Shown: positions 31,422 through 43,138, counted from the stretch's first letter. The stretch is DNA of 64,000 bases from Alteromonadaceae bacterium (GCA_023301705.1 JALZUE010000056.1:1-64000); one strand, 5' to 3'. Numbers and translations: made by a program. The notes: generated by a model not told the origin, from the sequence alone.

Positions 31422-31457
31422 AAAAAAGCCGACACTTAGTTAAGTGTCGGCTTTTTT
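31422..31457. terminator. Bidirectional Rho-independent terminator
   Basis: AAAAAAGCCGACACTTA/TAAGTGTCGGCTTTTTT. Confidence 0.9.
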
Positions 31458-31503
31458 CTATCTATAGTTTTTCTTAGTTTAACGCTAACAGCATTGTTAT
31501 TGT

Positions 31504-34500
31504 TTATTGAATATCTTCAAATAATATAACTAAACGAGCGAGTAAGTCTTTTATTTTTTGTATATCAAAAATATCACAGGCATCAATTAAATTCGTAGCA
31601 AATACAGATAATACTAACTCGTCATGTTCATTTGACCAGCTCAGTAATGATTGAGCAAAAACGTTTATATCATTCATCGCATTAGTTTTCTGAATGTTAA
31701 TACACTTCTCGTAAAATAACCCATAGCACTGTTGAGATAATGCTTTATTGTTTATTTGTAATAAGGTTTCATTCTCATTATCTTCTATAGTTTTATACTC
31801 ATGAGATAAGTATTTAGACAGTTCTGTAATGAGTTCATGCTTTAATACAGGTTTACGTAAATAGCCGGTAAAGTTTTCTCTCCTTTTTTGTTCGTAATCA
31901 TCCCTCATGACCGAAGCTGTAAGGGCTATAATAGGTAACTCTACATGAGTATTTTTTATGTGTTCAGCGGCCTCGTAGCCATCCATAATAGGCATACGAA
32001 TATCCATTAGAACCAAATCAATTGTTTGTTTTAAACATATATCAATGGCTTCTTGACCATTAGTAGCAATAACATAGTTTAAGCCTAGGTTTTTAAATAT
32101 TTCAATAAGTAACTTTCTGTTATCTTTAATGTCATCAACAATTAATATGGTTGAATTATTAAAACAAATCTCATGATGTTTACTGTTTGTTATTAAATTA
32201 CTGCAATTAGCCTCTTGGGAACTTAATTCAACATTAGGAATATTCATATAAAAACTTGAGCCTTCATTTAATTGACTTTTTACGAATATATTTCCACCCA
32301 TTAGTTTAATTAAACGGCGACTAATCGTTAAGCCAAGGCCAGTACCACCATACTCTCTAACACTCTGACCTTCTTGTTGTTGAAAGCTCATAAATATGTT
32401 CTCTTGTTCAGATTCGGCAATACCTATGCCTGTATCTTGCACTTCTATACTTAAATTGATGTTTGATGAATTGTCTAATGACGTTTGAGTTTTTACCGAT
32501 ATGCGAATTTCACCATGATTGGTAAATTTCACAGCATTACCAACAATATTAAATAATACTTGTCGTAAACGTGTTTTATCGAGTAATAATGATGTTGGAA
32601 TACTCGGTTGTACATTGATGAATAAGTCGAGATTTTTGTTTTTGACTTTTAAAGTAAAAATCTCACCTATTTCTGAAAATAAACGATGAATATCGGTAGG
32701 CTCTTTAGTGATAGTAAGCTTACCTGACTCGACTTTAGATAAATCAAGAATATCATTAATTAAGGTTAATAATGATTGGCCTGCTGAGTTTATCGTCTTG
32801 ATAAAGGCTAAATTTTTAGGTTCACTTACTTGCTCTTGTAATAACTCTGTAAAACCAATAATTGCATTCATTGGCGTACGAATTTCATGACTCATATTAG
32901 CCAAAAATTCAGATTTTGCTTGGTTAGCTATTTCTGCTTTCTTTTTCGCTTTCTCTAATTCAGCTTCTATTATTAAACGCTCAGTTAAATCAATAGCTAT
33001 TGATAAATACACATCTTTATTTTGATAAGTCGTAGGGATAATAGATAGCATCATTTGATGTACAGTGTTATCAGGCTGCTTGAAAGGAACAATCATGTCT
33101 TTTACACGGCCATGCTCTTTCAATTCATTTCGAATTTTAGTTCTATCTGACAAATTATCATAAAAATCAATAACATTTAATTTTTTAAGATCATCATAGT
33201 TCAGTTGATAATCAACTAATACTTTTTTATTTGCGGTGATAATGTAACCTAATAAATCCCAAACAATGACATGTTGAGGGATATGTTCAAGTAACATTTT
33301 TGTCTGTTTTTCAGTGACTTTTCGTCTTTCTACCTCACACCTCAACCTATTATTCCAATAAACTACCGCTATAGTGATTAATAGTAATAATGTAAAAATA
33401 AATAACAAAAGTTTGTAGTCAACTGGTTTTACCAGTTTTTTATTTCCCCACTTTGTTAAAATGTGTTGTTTTTCTTCTTGAGTGATATTAGCGAGCGCTT
33501 TGTTTAAAATATTTTTTAAAATAGCTTTTGACGGAAGTACTGCAAATGTTAATTCAATGGAGTATTGCGTTGTACCAACAATATTTAAATTATGCAATTG
33601 TAGTTTAGAAATGTAATAACTTGCTTGTGAAATTGGTACGATTAATACATCACTTTTACCTATAGATACTGATGTTAAGGCTTTTGATATATCGTCTTCA
33701 TATTGAAAGTTCAAATGCTTATAATTATGAGTAATCGTATTACTATAATTAGCATTTTTAATTAACGTTATTTTTTTATTTGTTAGTTCATGAATTGAGT
33801 GAATAAATCTATTATTATCTTTCATTACCATTACAAGTGGAACTTTTTCGTAAGGCTCTGTTGTTGTAAGTGTTTCTATTATTTGGTTATTCGTTGATAT
33901 AGCTTCAACGTCGCCTGTAACAAGTTGAATTAGTGCTTCGTTGTTATCTTTGGTATTAATCACATTAAAATTAACATTTAGTTTTTGGCTTATGACAGCA
34001 AGGTAATCAGCAATAATACCAACATAATTATCATGTTCATCAAAACCTTCATAGGGCAGTAGTGAAGAGTAGCTAGAAATATTGATAATTGGATTGTTTT
34101 TTAACCATTGCCGCTCAGCTGAGGTTAATGTGATTTCTTTCGGCTTTTTAGCTTGTTGATAACTTGTCCATTGTTCATATATTATTGTATTTTGAGCCTC
34201 ATCGATGTGTTCTATAACGGTGTTGATAATACTAATAAGTTCTGTATTGTTTATTGTTGCCGCCATAAATATAGGGTGGCGTTTATTCTCTGCTATAAAG
34301 GGTTTTATATCCGATATATCATTCTTTTTAAGGTATGCACTAAGAGAATAGTAATCGTAATAAATCCCTTCAACTCTACCCTCTAACACCATATCTACAG
34401 CCTCAGAAAGCGTATTTACTTCTACAAACTGTATCTTTTTATATTTTTCTTCGAGTATTTGCCGAATATTTTGATGTTTTACTAATACTAAAGATTTGTG

Positions 34501-35730
34501 GTTTAAATCAGTTATTGTATTTGTATTAACGTCAGCTCGAATAAAAAAGTAGTTTTCTAATTGCTGATAAGAAGCTGAATAATTAAGAAAGCTATTATAT
34601 GCCTCGTTGTAGTAAAGTGATGGTAGTAAATCAATATTATTATTTTGAGCCTTCTCGATTAAGCCATTCCAGTCATCGAATATTGCTTTAAAGGTTAAGC
34701 CAGTGTATTGACTAATAATATTGAGGTAATCACTTGATAACCCGACATGCTCATTAGCTATATTTAGAAAGTCGTAAGGAAGCCAGTCACTTTTTGCACC
34801 ATAATATATAACAGGGTTTTCATCTATCCACTGTTTTTGTTTTTTGGTGAATAAAGTAAATAATGAATTTTTGTCAATATTAAACCAACGTTGGTGAATC
34901 GATCTATTTTCAACAACCGATAAAGTTGCTAATACTTTATTAATAATGGTGATTAATGTTGAGTTTTTTTTATTTGTTGCTAAATGAACGCTTTTATCTC
35001 TAGAATATTTACTTGCTATAAAAGGTTTAATTATTTCTATATTACGAGCATCTAATGTATACGAAAGTACACTATAGCTTTCAAATAAAATGTGAGCCTT
35101 ACCTTCAATTACAGCGTTTATGGCGTTATCTAAAGTATCTGTTTCTAATATAGTGATTTCTGGAAAATGTTCTTTGAGGTAGGGTATCTGTTCATAACCT
35201 TTTGCGATTGCAAGCGTGTATTGGTTTAGATCTTCAATCGTATTGATAGGTAATGTACTATTAATAAAGAAGTAGTCGGTGATATTATAAAAACTGTTTG
35301 AAAAACTAAATATTTCTTCTCTTTTTTCGTTTTTATATATTGCTTGAATAAGCTGTATGTCGTTATTTTCTAACTTTATTAATGTTTCTTGCCAATTGTT
35401 TTTTTCGTATTGAAATTTGAGCCCAGTCTCCCTACTTATTAAGTTTATATAATCTTTAACAATACCTTGAGGTTGACCATTAACATCAACAAAATCTATT
35501 GGAGGCCAATTACCAACACCTACTGTAATTAATGGGTTATCGGTTATCCATGTCTGTTCTTCTGGAGTTAATTGAATCGTATTGTTTGGATATAGAGGAG
35601 GTTCTTGAGCATTTAACTTTAAAGGGGTTGATATTAATATTAGTATTAATATAAGCCTATTCACAATACGTAAAAGATTCTTAAGTATTGTGTGATTTAA
35701 AAGTTTTTTTTTATTTAATTTTCGAAACAT
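31504..35730 (-). CDS. BvgS-like hybrid sensor histidine kinase with three periplasmic SBP_bac_3 domains, PAS, HisKA/HATPase and REC
   Basis: Three repeats of (E..W(I/L).(D/E)NP.I); SEFLANMSHEIRTPMNAIIGFTELL; GTGLGLTISRRL; VLMDIRMPIMDGYEA. Confidence 0.92.
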   Translation of the reverse strand: MFRKLNKKKLLNHTILKNLLRIVNRLILILILISTPLKLNAQEPPLYPNNTIQLTPEEQTWITDNPLITVGVGNWPPIDFVDVNGQPQGIVKDYINLISRETGLKFQYEKNNWQETLIKLENNDIQLIQAIYKNEKREEIFSFSNSFYNITDYFFINSTLPINTIEDLNQYTLAIAKGYEQIPYLKEHFPEITILETDTLDNAINAVIEGKAHILFESYSVLSYTLDARNIEIIKPFIASKYSRDKSVHLATNKKNSTLITIINKVLATLSVVENRSIHQRWFNIDKNSLFTLFTKKQKQWIDENPVIYYGAKSDWLPYDFLNIANEHVGLSSDYLNIISQYTGLTFKAIFDDWNGLIEKAQNNNIDLLPSLYYNEAYNSFLNYSASYQQLENYFFIRADVNTNTITDLNHKSLVLVKHQNIRQILEEKYKKIQFVEVNTLSEAVDMVLEGRVEGIYYDYYSLSAYLKKNDISDIKPFIAENKRHPIFMAATINNTELISIINTVIEHIDEAQNTIIYEQWTSYQQAKKPKEITLTSAERQWLKNNPIINISSYSSLLPYEGFDEHDNYVGIIADYLAVISQKLNVNFNVINTKDNNEALIQLVTGDVEAISTNNQIIETLTTTEPYEKVPLVMVMKDNNRFIHSIHELTNKKITLIKNANYSNTITHNYKHLNFQYEDDISKALTSVSIGKSDVLIVPISQASYYISKLQLHNLNIVGTTQYSIELTFAVLPSKAILKNILNKALANITQEEKQHILTKWGNKKLVKPVDYKLLLFIFTLLLLITIAVVYWNNRLRCEVERRKVTEKQTKMLLEHIPQHVIVWDLLGYIITANKKVLVDYQLNYDDLKKLNVIDFYDNLSDRTKIRNELKEHGRVKDMIVPFKQPDNTVHQMMLSIIPTTYQNKDVYLSIAIDLTERLIIEAELEKAKKKAEIANQAKSEFLANMSHEIRTPMNAIIGFTELLQEQVSEPKNLAFIKTINSAGQSLLTLINDILDLSKVESGKLTITKEPTDIHRLFSEIGEIFTLKVKNKNLDLFINVQPSIPTSLLLDKTRLRQVLFNIVGNAVKFTNHGEIRISVKTQTSLDNSSNINLSIEVQDTGIGIAESEQENIFMSFQQQEGQSVREYGGTGLGLTISRRLIKLMGGNIFVKSQLNEGSSFYMNIPNVELSSQEANCSNLITNSKHHEICFNNSTILIVDDIKDNRKLLIEIFKNLGLNYVIATNGQEAIDICLKQTIDLVLMDIRMPIMDGYEAAEHIKNTHVELPIIALTASVMRDDYEQKRRENFTGYLRKPVLKHELITELSKYLSHEYKTIEDNENETLLQINNKALSQQCYGLFYEKCINIQKTNAMNDINVFAQSLLSWSNEHDELVLSVFATNLIDACDIFDIQKIKDLLARLVILFEDIQ

Positions 35731-36752
35731 ATTGCCGTAAATTCATCTAGATTATTGAATAATATATCCACTAGTTTAGGATCAAAATGACGAGATGATT
35801 GCTCTGTTATGTATTCTAGCGTTGCTTCTAATGTCCAGCTTTCTTTATATTTACGTTTGTGAGTTAGTGCATCGAAAACGTCAGCTAAAGCAACGATACG
35901 ACCATAAATATGAATTTCTTCTCCTTTTAATCCTCTAGGGTAACCGCTACCATCCCATTTTTCATGATGCTCATTAGCAATAATTGAAGCTGTTTTGAAA
36001 AATCTACGTTCTGAATGTTTTAAAAAGTCTTTCCCCTTCGCCGCATGAGTTTTCATTATTTCAAATTCTTCAGGAGTTAACTTGCCTGGCTTATGCAGAA
36101 TTTCTTTAGGAATCGCTATTTTACCAATGTCATGCATAGGGGCGGCATGAAAAACTAGTAATTCATCTTCGCTATCAAGAGATTCTGTATAAAATGCGAA
36201 TAAGCGTGATAATTCAGCAACGCGTTTGATGTGCTGTCCTGTTTCATCAGAAGTTAGCTCCATCATTTCCATCAAGATATAAATTATTTCACGTTGGTTA
36301 TCTTCTATCTCTTTTGTGAGTCTTTCTTTTTGTAATTCAGATTTGAGAATTAACGACGTGTTTTGTTGTTTTAATAACTTTTTAGATTGAAAAAGCTCTA
36401 AATGGTTTTTGACACGGTTAATCATTTCTTCAGCATGAAAAGGCTTAATAATATAGTCAACACCACCAAGCTTAAAGCCTTTTTCAACGGAGTCTATATC
36501 AGACTTTGCCGTAAGAAAAATAATTGGAATATCTTTAAGAGCATCATCAGATTTTAATTTTTTACATACTTCAAAGCCATTTAGTTTTGGCATCATGATG
36601 TCTAATAAAATAAGATCAAAATCATTATTTTTGACTAATTCTAGAGCTTCTTCACCGTCTGTTGCAAAAGATAATGTATAATCTTCTTCTTTTAAAATAT
36701 TCATAACAATTTGAATATTTTCCATGACATCGTCGACAACTAGTATGTTCAT
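35715..36752 (-). CDS. Response regulator with HD-GYP phosphodiesterase output domain
   Basis: REC LILLDIMMPKLNGFEV; HDIGKIAIPKEIL, NEHHEKWDGSGYPRGLKGEEI, ALADVFDALTHKRKYK. Confidence 0.93.
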   Translation of the reverse strand: MNILVVDDVMENIQIVMNILKEEDYTLSFATDGEEALELVKNNDFDLILLDIMMPKLNGFEVCKKLKSDDALKDIPIIFLTAKSDIDSVEKGFKLGGVDYIIKPFHAEEMINRVKNHLELFQSKKLLKQQNTSLILKSELQKERLTKEIEDNQREIIYILMEMMELTSDETGQHIKRVAELSRLFAFYTESLDSEDELLVFHAAPMHDIGKIAIPKEILHKPGKLTPEEFEIMKTHAAKGKDFLKHSERRFFKTASIIANEHHEKWDGSGYPRGLKGEEIHIYGRIVALADVFDALTHKRKYKESWTLEATLEYITEQSSRHFDPKLVDILFNNLDEFTAICFEN

Positions 36753-36947
36753 TTTTAATCCGTTAATAGCTAACTAAATTTGTAGATGTTTATTTATTAT
36801 TGCTTTATACGCGTAAGCATTAATAAATAAACATAGCGTATTACTATTATGAATACAACTTAAACCCTACTCGTTAATAAGTAGTCGATAAAGCCATTTA
36901 ATTTAGTACTTAACAGTATTTAGCCATTAAACTTTAAAGGGAAAAAT

Positions 36948-37685
36948 ATGATTATAGAGCAGAACATTGCAGACATAACAACAGCATCAGGTTTGATGAG
37001 AACGTATATTTATAAACCGAGTGCCGATGGTGTTTATCCGACAATTATTTTTTATTCTGAAATTTTTCAACAAACAGCGCCTATCGCTAGAACTGCTGCA
37101 ATAATGGCAGGGCATGGCTTTATTGTACTAGTACCTGAAGTTTTTCATGAATTGAACCCAATAGGCACGGTATTGGCTTATGACGATACTGGTAAAAATA
37201 AAGGTAATAGTGATAAGTCGAATAAAACATTAGAGAGTCATGATAGTGACACCGAAGCAATGGTTAACTTTATTAAACAGCAAGAGTATTGTTCTGGTAA
37301 AATTGGCACTATGGGGGTTTGTATTGGTGGTCATTTAGCTTATCGTGCTGCGTTGAATACTAATATCATTGCAGCTTCATGTTTGTACCCAACAGATATT
37401 CATTCTAATACATTACCTTGTCAGGTAAATAATGATTCATTAACGCAAACTAAAAACATGAAAGCTAAGTTACAAATGATTTTTGGTAAGCAAGACCCAC
37501 ATGTTCCAGATGAAGGTCGTGCTTTTATTTATCAAAACTTATTACATAATAAAGTTAACTTCACTTGGCATGAATTTAATGCTCAACATGCTTTTATGCG
37601 CGATGAAGGCGAACGTTACGATCCTGCATTAGCATTACAAGTTTATGCAATGGCTGTTGCTTTTTTTCATGAACATTTATCTTAA
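36948..37685 (+). CDS. Dienelactone hydrolase family protein
   Basis: GTMGVCIGGHLAYRAAL nucleophile (Cys) motif; FGKQDPHVPDEGR; HAFMRDEGERYD. Confidence 0.88.
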   Translation: MIIEQNIADITTASGLMRTYIYKPSADGVYPTIIFYSEIFQQTAPIARTAAIMAGHGFIVLVPEVFHELNPIGTVLAYDDTGKNKGNSDKSNKTLESHDSDTEAMVNFIKQQEYCSGKIGTMGVCIGGHLAYRAALNTNIIAASCLYPTDIHSNTLPCQVNNDSLTQTKNMKAKLQMIFGKQDPHVPDEGRAFIYQNLLHNKVNFTWHEFNAQHAFMRDEGERYDPALALQVYAMAVAFFHEHLS

Positions 37686-37899
37686 GTTTAGGCCTTAATG
37701 GTTCGGTGTTTTATTTCCTTTCTATAATAAGAATTTCAGCTAAATAAAAATATGGTATCAAGAACTGTTGATGCTATTGCAATAATGTAATGAATACTCG
37801 TTATGTTAATTGCTATGGCATCGCTCATACTGTATTCTGCACGCCCCAGACAAACTAGCCTACAATGAGTTTGTCATTTATTTTTATATTAGGTTATTC

Positions 37900-39303
37900 A
37901 TGCAGTTTTCTGAATTAGGTTTATCTAACGATATTTTATTGGCTTTAACAGAAAAGGGCTATACTGAGCCTTCTCCTATTCAGGCAAAAGCAATTCCGGC
38001 AGTATTAAGTGGTCAAGATATTATGGCTGCTGCACAAACAGGAACAGGTAAAACAGCGGGTTTTACATTACCTATATTACAAAAATTATTAGAAACTAAT
38101 ACGACTAACAAGGTTAAACCTAATAACACGCGTGTATTAATTTTAACACCTACGCGTGAGCTTGCTGCTCAAATTTACGATAACATTAAGGTCTATAGTA
38201 AGTACCTTAATTTAAGTAGTGATGTCATTTTTGGTGGGGTTAAAATTAATCCTCAAATGCAACGTTTAAGGCAAGGTGTTGATATTCTTGTTGCAACCCC
38301 AGGGCGATTATTAGATTTACATTCTCAAAATGCGATCAAATTTAATCAATTAGAAATGCTTGTGCTTGATGAAGCTGACCGTATGCTAGATATGGGCTTT
38401 ATTCATGATATTAAAAAAATTATAAAAGTATTACCAACTACTCGCCAAAATTTATTATTTTCAGCGACTTTTTCACCAGAAATTCGTTTGCTTGCAAAAC
38501 AATTGGTTAATGATCCTGTTGAAATATCTGTTGCTGCTGAAAATACGACAGCATCTACTATTGAGCATTGGTTAATTGCAGTTGATAAAAATAAAAAAGG
38601 TTCATTGTTACACCACTTAATTACGAGTGAGCAATGGCCGCAAGTATTAGTATTTTGTCGAACTAAACATGGTGCGAATAAGCTTACTAAAGTACTTGAA
38701 TCACAAGGCCATAAGGCTGCAGCTATTCATGGTAATAAAAGCCAAAATGCTCGAACTAAAGCATTAGCGGGCTTCAAAGATAAAAGCATTCAAGTATTAA
38801 TTGCGACTGATATCGCTGCTAGAGGTATTGATATTAGCCAACTACCTTATGTGGTTAATTTTGATTTACCTAACGTACAAGAAGATTATGTACATCGAAT
38901 TGGTAGAACAGGGCGAGCGGGTGTTGAAGGGCAAGCCGTTTCGTTAGTCAGTGCTGATGAATATCAACAACTAGTTGATATTGAACATGTGATTCAACAG
39001 CATATTACACGACGTGATGTTGAAGGGTTTATGCCTCAAAATATTTTACCTGAGTCACGTGACATTAAACCAATTAAAAACAAAAAGCCAAAGAAAATTA
39101 AAGGGCTAAATGACGACAAAGCCAAACGTTCTGAGCATAAAAATGGGCAGCGTTCGAAATCAAATAAGAAAGGGCATACCAATCAAGACAAACAAGGTAA
39201 AGCATTTTCGTCTACTACGAGTAAGAAGCCTAATAAAAGTAATACCAATACTAATAGTAACAATACAAATAATAGCTCAGATCCATATCATAAAACTCGA
39301 TAA
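37900..39303 (+). CDS. DEAD-box RNA helicase (RhlE-like), start ATG 37900
   Basis: [44 protein letters not shown]; basic, Asn/Ser-rich C-terminal tail. Confidence 0.93.
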   Translation: MQFSELGLSNDILLALTEKGYTEPSPIQAKAIPAVLSGQDIMAAAQTGTGKTAGFTLPILQKLLETNTTNKVKPNNTRVLILTPTRELAAQIYDNIKVYSKYLNLSSDVIFGGVKINPQMQRLRQGVDILVATPGRLLDLHSQNAIKFNQLEMLVLDEADRMLDMGFIHDIKKIIKVLPTTRQNLLFSATFSPEIRLLAKQLVNDPVEISVAAENTTASTIEHWLIAVDKNKKGSLLHHLITSEQWPQVLVFCRTKHGANKLTKVLESQGHKAAAIHGNKSQNARTKALAGFKDKSIQVLIATDIAARGIDISQLPYVVNFDLPNVQEDYVHRIGRTGRAGVEGQAVSLVSADEYQQLVDIEHVIQQHITRRDVEGFMPQNILPESRDIKPIKNKKPKKIKGLNDDKAKRSEHKNGQRSKSNKKGHTNQDKQGKAFSSTTSKKPNKSNTNTNSNNTNNSSDPYHKTR

Positions 39304-39330
39304 ATATATATTTGTTAAAAAATAGTCATA

Positions 39331-39360
39331 AAAAAAGAGGTTCACATGAACCTCTTTTTT
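39331..39360. terminator. Bidirectional terminator between convergent rhlE-like and cobA
   Basis: AAAAAAGAGGTTCA ca TGAACCTCTTTTTT. Confidence 0.9.
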
Positions 39361-39401
39361 GTGCGTATATTTAAGTGAACGACTTAAAATTAAGTTATCC
39401 G

Positions 39402-40202
39402 CTATTGTGTACTTGTTGAAACGTAACCGATATTGGTTAACTGTTTTTCATCAAATACATTCACAACTTCACCAATTACAATTAATGTCGGTGGTTTAAT
39501 GTCATGAATTTTGACTAAGTCATTTAGTGAGTGCAAAGTACCCTTATATACTTCTTGATCAGGGCGAGTACCTTTACGAATTAATGCCGCTGGAGTTTGA
39601 TCACTTCTACCTGCTTTTTCAAGTTGCTCAATAATGGTCGGTAAGGTTTTTACGCCCATGTAAAAAACAACCGTTTGCTTTTCATCTGAAAGTGCATTCC
39701 AAGGAATATCAAGCTCACCATCTTCTTGAACATGGCCAGTAATAAATGTACAACTTCTTGATATGTTCCTATGCGTTAATGGAATACCAGCATAACTTGT
39801 ACATGCTGAAGCTGCTGTCATTCCAGGAACAATATGACAAGCAACATCATTTTTTAGTAAAAACTGTGCTTCTTCACCACCTCTACCAAAAACAAAAGGG
39901 TCACCGCCTTTTAATCGCACCACACGTTTACCGCTTTTGGCGTGATCAACAAGTAATTGGTTAATTCCGTCTTGAGGTACACGGTGCTCAGCTTGTTTTT
40001 TACCTACATAAACAAGTTCAGCATCTTGAGGGACTAATGCCATAATTTCTTTACTGACTAAACGATCATAAATTATTACATCACCTTGGCTAATCATACG
40101 AAATGCTTGTAATGTTAATAAGTCTGGATCACCAGGGCCTGCACCAACTAAAGCGACTTCACCGGCAACAAAAGGTTGCTTGGTTGTTGAAGGAATATTC
40201 AT
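39402..40202 (-). CDS. cobA: Uroporphyrinogen-III C-methyltransferase (SUMT), start at MNIPSTTK
   Basis: GEVALVGAGPGDPDLLTLQAFRMI; RLKGGDPFVFGRGGEEAQ; VPGMTAASACTSYAGIPLTHR. Confidence 0.95.
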   Translation of the reverse strand: MNIPSTTKQPFVAGEVALVGAGPGDPDLLTLQAFRMISQGDVIIYDRLVSKEIMALVPQDAELVYVGKKQAEHRVPQDGINQLLVDHAKSGKRVVRLKGGDPFVFGRGGEEAQFLLKNDVACHIVPGMTAASACTSYAGIPLTHRNISRSCTFITGHVQEDGELDIPWNALSDEKQTVVFYMGVKTLPTIIEQLEKAGRSDQTPAALIRKGTRPDQEVYKGTLHSLNDLVKIHDIKPPTLIVIGEVVNVFDEKQLTNIGYVSTSTQ

Positions 40203-40223
40203 AATATAACGCTCACCGATCAA

Positions 40224-41036
40224 TTAACGATAACTAGCTTTTAAATGCTCTGGTAAATGAGGTCGAGCATCGTTTAATAACTCTTTTAGTAGTTTAGAAC
40301 TACCAGCAACAATATTTCCAGTTGATTGATGCGTATGACCACCATTGAAATCAGTGACTAAACCACCAGCTTCAATAATTAAGAGTTCACCAGCAGCTGT
40401 ATCCCAAGGTTTTAAACCTAATTCAAAAAATCCGTCAACACGACCAGCAGCAACATAAGCTAAATCTAAGGCTGCAGAGCCTGCACGACGAATATCTGCT
40501 GTTTTAGTGAATAATGCTTTAAAAAGGTTAAAGTAAGCGTCGGTATGCTGTTTTTGTTTGAATGGGAAGCCTGTCGCCAAAATAGTACCGTTTAATTCTT
40601 TAGTTGGACTTACACGAATACGAAAACCATTTAACTGTGCGCCTTTACCACGGCTTGCCGTGAATAACTCACCACGCATAGGATCAAAAATAACCGCTTG
40701 GTCTAATTTGCCTTTTACTTTTAATGCGATAGAAACACAAAAGTGAGGAATGCCTTTTACAAAATTAGTCGTTCCATCTAATGGATCGATAATCCATTGG
40801 TAATCTTGATTATCACCATTAATAACGCCACGCTCTTCACTTACAATACAGTGATCAGGGTAAGCTTTCTGAATAGTGTCGATAACAACAGCTTCTGCAG
40901 CTAAATCAACATTACTAACAAAGTCGTTAGTACCTTTTAATTCAACTTCTAGTTTGTCGTGTTGTTCAAATGAACGAGATATAACGGTACCTGCCGAGCG
41001 CGCAGCGCGCACAGCAATATTTAACATAGGGTGCAT
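40224..41036 (-). CDS. suhB: Inositol-1-monophosphatase family protein SuhB
   Basis: IIDPLDGTTNFVKGIPHFCVSIAL; WDTAAGELLIIEAGG; divergent from trmJ as in other gammaproteobacteria. Confidence 0.94.
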   Translation of the reverse strand: MHPMLNIAVRAARSAGTVISRSFEQHDKLEVELKGTNDFVSNVDLAAEAVVIDTIQKAYPDHCIVSEERGVINGDNQDYQWIIDPLDGTTNFVKGIPHFCVSIALKVKGKLDQAVIFDPMRGELFTASRGKGAQLNGFRIRVSPTKELNGTILATGFPFKQKQHTDAYFNLFKALFTKTADIRRAGSAALDLAYVAAGRVDGFFELGLKPWDTAAGELLIIEAGGLVTDFNGGHTHQSTGNIVAGSSKLLKELLNDARPHLPEHLKASYR

Positions 41037-41444
41037 GGATAACTACCTTATTTTGTAAACAGCATGTAAAAGAACAAAGCGAGCTAATTCTCATTTGATT
41101 AGCCCTTAAAAGCGGCGCATATTATACCAGTTTAAATATTAATAAGCTAACTTATGTTGGTTGTTTTTTGAACTGCTGTTTTATTTGGCACATAAAAGTG
41201 CATTCTTCGCGTACATTATAATCAAGATAATAATTGGCTGGTGAGTCCACACACTGTAATAGTTATATCATGTTCTTTGTATGTTTTAAAAAATTCGCTA
41301 TGGTTAAGTGTCATTTTTGGTAAATATTAAATGGTTAAAATAGCTTGTTTTTATCATAAATAAATCATTTTTATCATCGTTTTTAGTGTGTTCTGTGTTA
41401 ATATGTGGCTAATTTATTTAGCCATCTAGATAGTCATAATTATC

Positions 41445-42200
41445 ATGTCAAATTCAGCAACAACATCATTGTTAGATTCTATTCGCATTGTATTAGTGAA
41501 TACTTCTGATTGTCGAAATATTGGTTCGGCGGCAAGAGCGATGAAAACCATGGGTTTGAAAAACCTAGTATTGGTTGACCCAATTGAAATGCCAAACGGT
41601 CAAGCTCAAGCATTATCTGCTGGTGCTACTGACGTGCTAGCTAGTGCTCAAGTGTTTAATACACTTGAAGAAGCAATTAGTGACTGTGGTTTAGTTGTGG
41701 GTACTAGTGCACGATCGCGCACACTACCTTGGCCAATGTTAGAACCTCGCTCATGTGGCGAAAAGTTGATCAATGAAGCTGAAAACTTTCCTGTGGCGTT
41801 AGTTTTTGGACGAGAGAGCAGTGGCTTAACAAATGATGAATTACAATTGTGTCATTTTCATGTGCAAATACCTGCGAATCCTGAATATAGTTCGCTTAAT
41901 TTAGCAATGGCAGTTCAAACATTAAGTTATGAAGCGCGCATGGCGTTTTTAGCAAAAGAAAATGCAAAATTTACATCAGAAGATGATACTGAATATCCGT
42001 TAGTTGATGAAACAGAACGTATGTATGAGCATTTTGAAAAAGCATTAAAGGCAACCGGTTTTATAGTGCCAAGTCACCCCGGTTTAGTCATGACCAAGCT
42101 AAGACGTTTATTTAATCGAGCAAGACCTGATGTCAAAGAAGTTAAAATGATGCGAGGTATTTTAGCTTCTGTTGAAAAAAGTGCTAAAAATAATAATTAG
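41445..42200 (+). CDS. trmJ: tRNA (cytidine/uridine-2'-O-)-methyltransferase TrmJ
   Basis: [53 protein letters not shown] motifs. Confidence 0.95.
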   Translation: MSNSATTSLLDSIRIVLVNTSDCRNIGSAARAMKTMGLKNLVLVDPIEMPNGQAQALSAGATDVLASAQVFNTLEEAISDCGLVVGTSARSRTLPWPMLEPRSCGEKLINEAENFPVALVFGRESSGLTNDELQLCHFHVQIPANPEYSSLNLAMAVQTLSYEARMAFLAKENAKFTSEDDTEYPLVDETERMYEHFEKALKATGFIVPSHPGLVMTKLRRLFNRARPDVKEVKMMRGILASVEKSAKNNN

Positions 42201-42247
42201 TATTTTTTTATTTCATCTTTTTCGTATTTATTAGTATAGGTATTTTC

Positions 42248-43054
42248 ATGTTTAAACGCATTAAAGAAGATATTGATAGTGTTTTTGATAGAGATCCTGC
42301 TGCTAGGACAGTATTAGAAATACTATTTAACTACCCAGGTTTACATGCTATTTGGTTTCACCGAGTAAGCTATAAACTGTGGACTAAAGAATTTAAGTTA
42401 CTTGCGCGTTTAGTGTCTACATTTGCTAGATGGCTAACCGGTATAGAAATACACCCTGGTGCAACTATCGGTCGTCGTTTTTTTATTGACCATGGCATGG
42501 GCGTGGTCATTGGTGAAACTGCCCATATAGGTAACGATGTAACCTTATATCATGGTGTCACTTTAGGTGGAACAAGTTGGAATGCAGGTAAGCGTCACCC
42601 TACGTTAGAAGATAATGTTGTTATTGGGGCTGGCGCAAAAGTACTTGGCCCTATTACTATCAGTAAAGGTGGTAAAGTAGGTTCTAATTCTGTGGTTGTT
42701 AAAGATGTTCCTGAGAATTCTACAGCAGTAGGTATTCCTGCGCGTATTGTTAATGCGAAAAAGTCTGCAGAATCAGAATGTAGGGAAGCCGCAGCGAAAA
42801 AGTTTGGTTTTGATGCTTATGCTGTCTCAACTGAAAACCCAGATCCTGTTGCGAAAGCGATTGGTAAGCTTTTAGATCATATGCACCTAATGGATGATAA
42901 AGTTTCGTCTATTTGTAAAGAGGTCAACACTCTTGGTGGTAATGTTTGTGATGCTAACTTACCTGAGCTTAAAGTTCGTGAATTTGTTGACGATGAAAAA
43001 GCCGCCGCCGAGAGAAGAACGGCCGCCGTAGATTCATTTGATCCTGAAATCTAA
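42248..43054 (+). CDS. cysE: Serine O-acetyltransferase
   Basis: Left-handed helix hexapeptides: [43 protein letters not shown]. Confidence 0.94.
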   Translation: MFKRIKEDIDSVFDRDPAARTVLEILFNYPGLHAIWFHRVSYKLWTKEFKLLARLVSTFARWLTGIEIHPGATIGRRFFIDHGMGVVIGETAHIGNDVTLYHGVTLGGTSWNAGKRHPTLEDNVVIGAGAKVLGPITISKGGKVGSNSVVVKDVPENSTAVGIPARIVNAKKSAESECREAAAKKFGFDAYAVSTENPDPVAKAIGKLLDHMHLMDDKVSSICKEVNTLGGNVCDANLPELKVREFVDDEKAAAERRTAAVDSFDPEI

Positions 43055-43110
43055 TCGTTCGTATATTAAGTAGGTTAAATAATACTTGAGTAAAAAGGTC
43101 TAGTATTATC

Positions 43111-43138
43111 TTGACTCTAATTGTTAGTAAGGTAAAAT
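43111..43138 (+). promoter_or_regulatory. Candidate sigma-70 promoter of the isc operon
   Basis: TTGACT (43111-43116) - 16 nt - TAAAAT (43133-43138). Confidence 0.55.

Noticed and set aside
39110-39325. 71-aa ORF overlapping the end of the DEAD-box helicase gene
   Set aside because: Alternative frame of the repetitive Asn/Ser/Lys tail; no start context.
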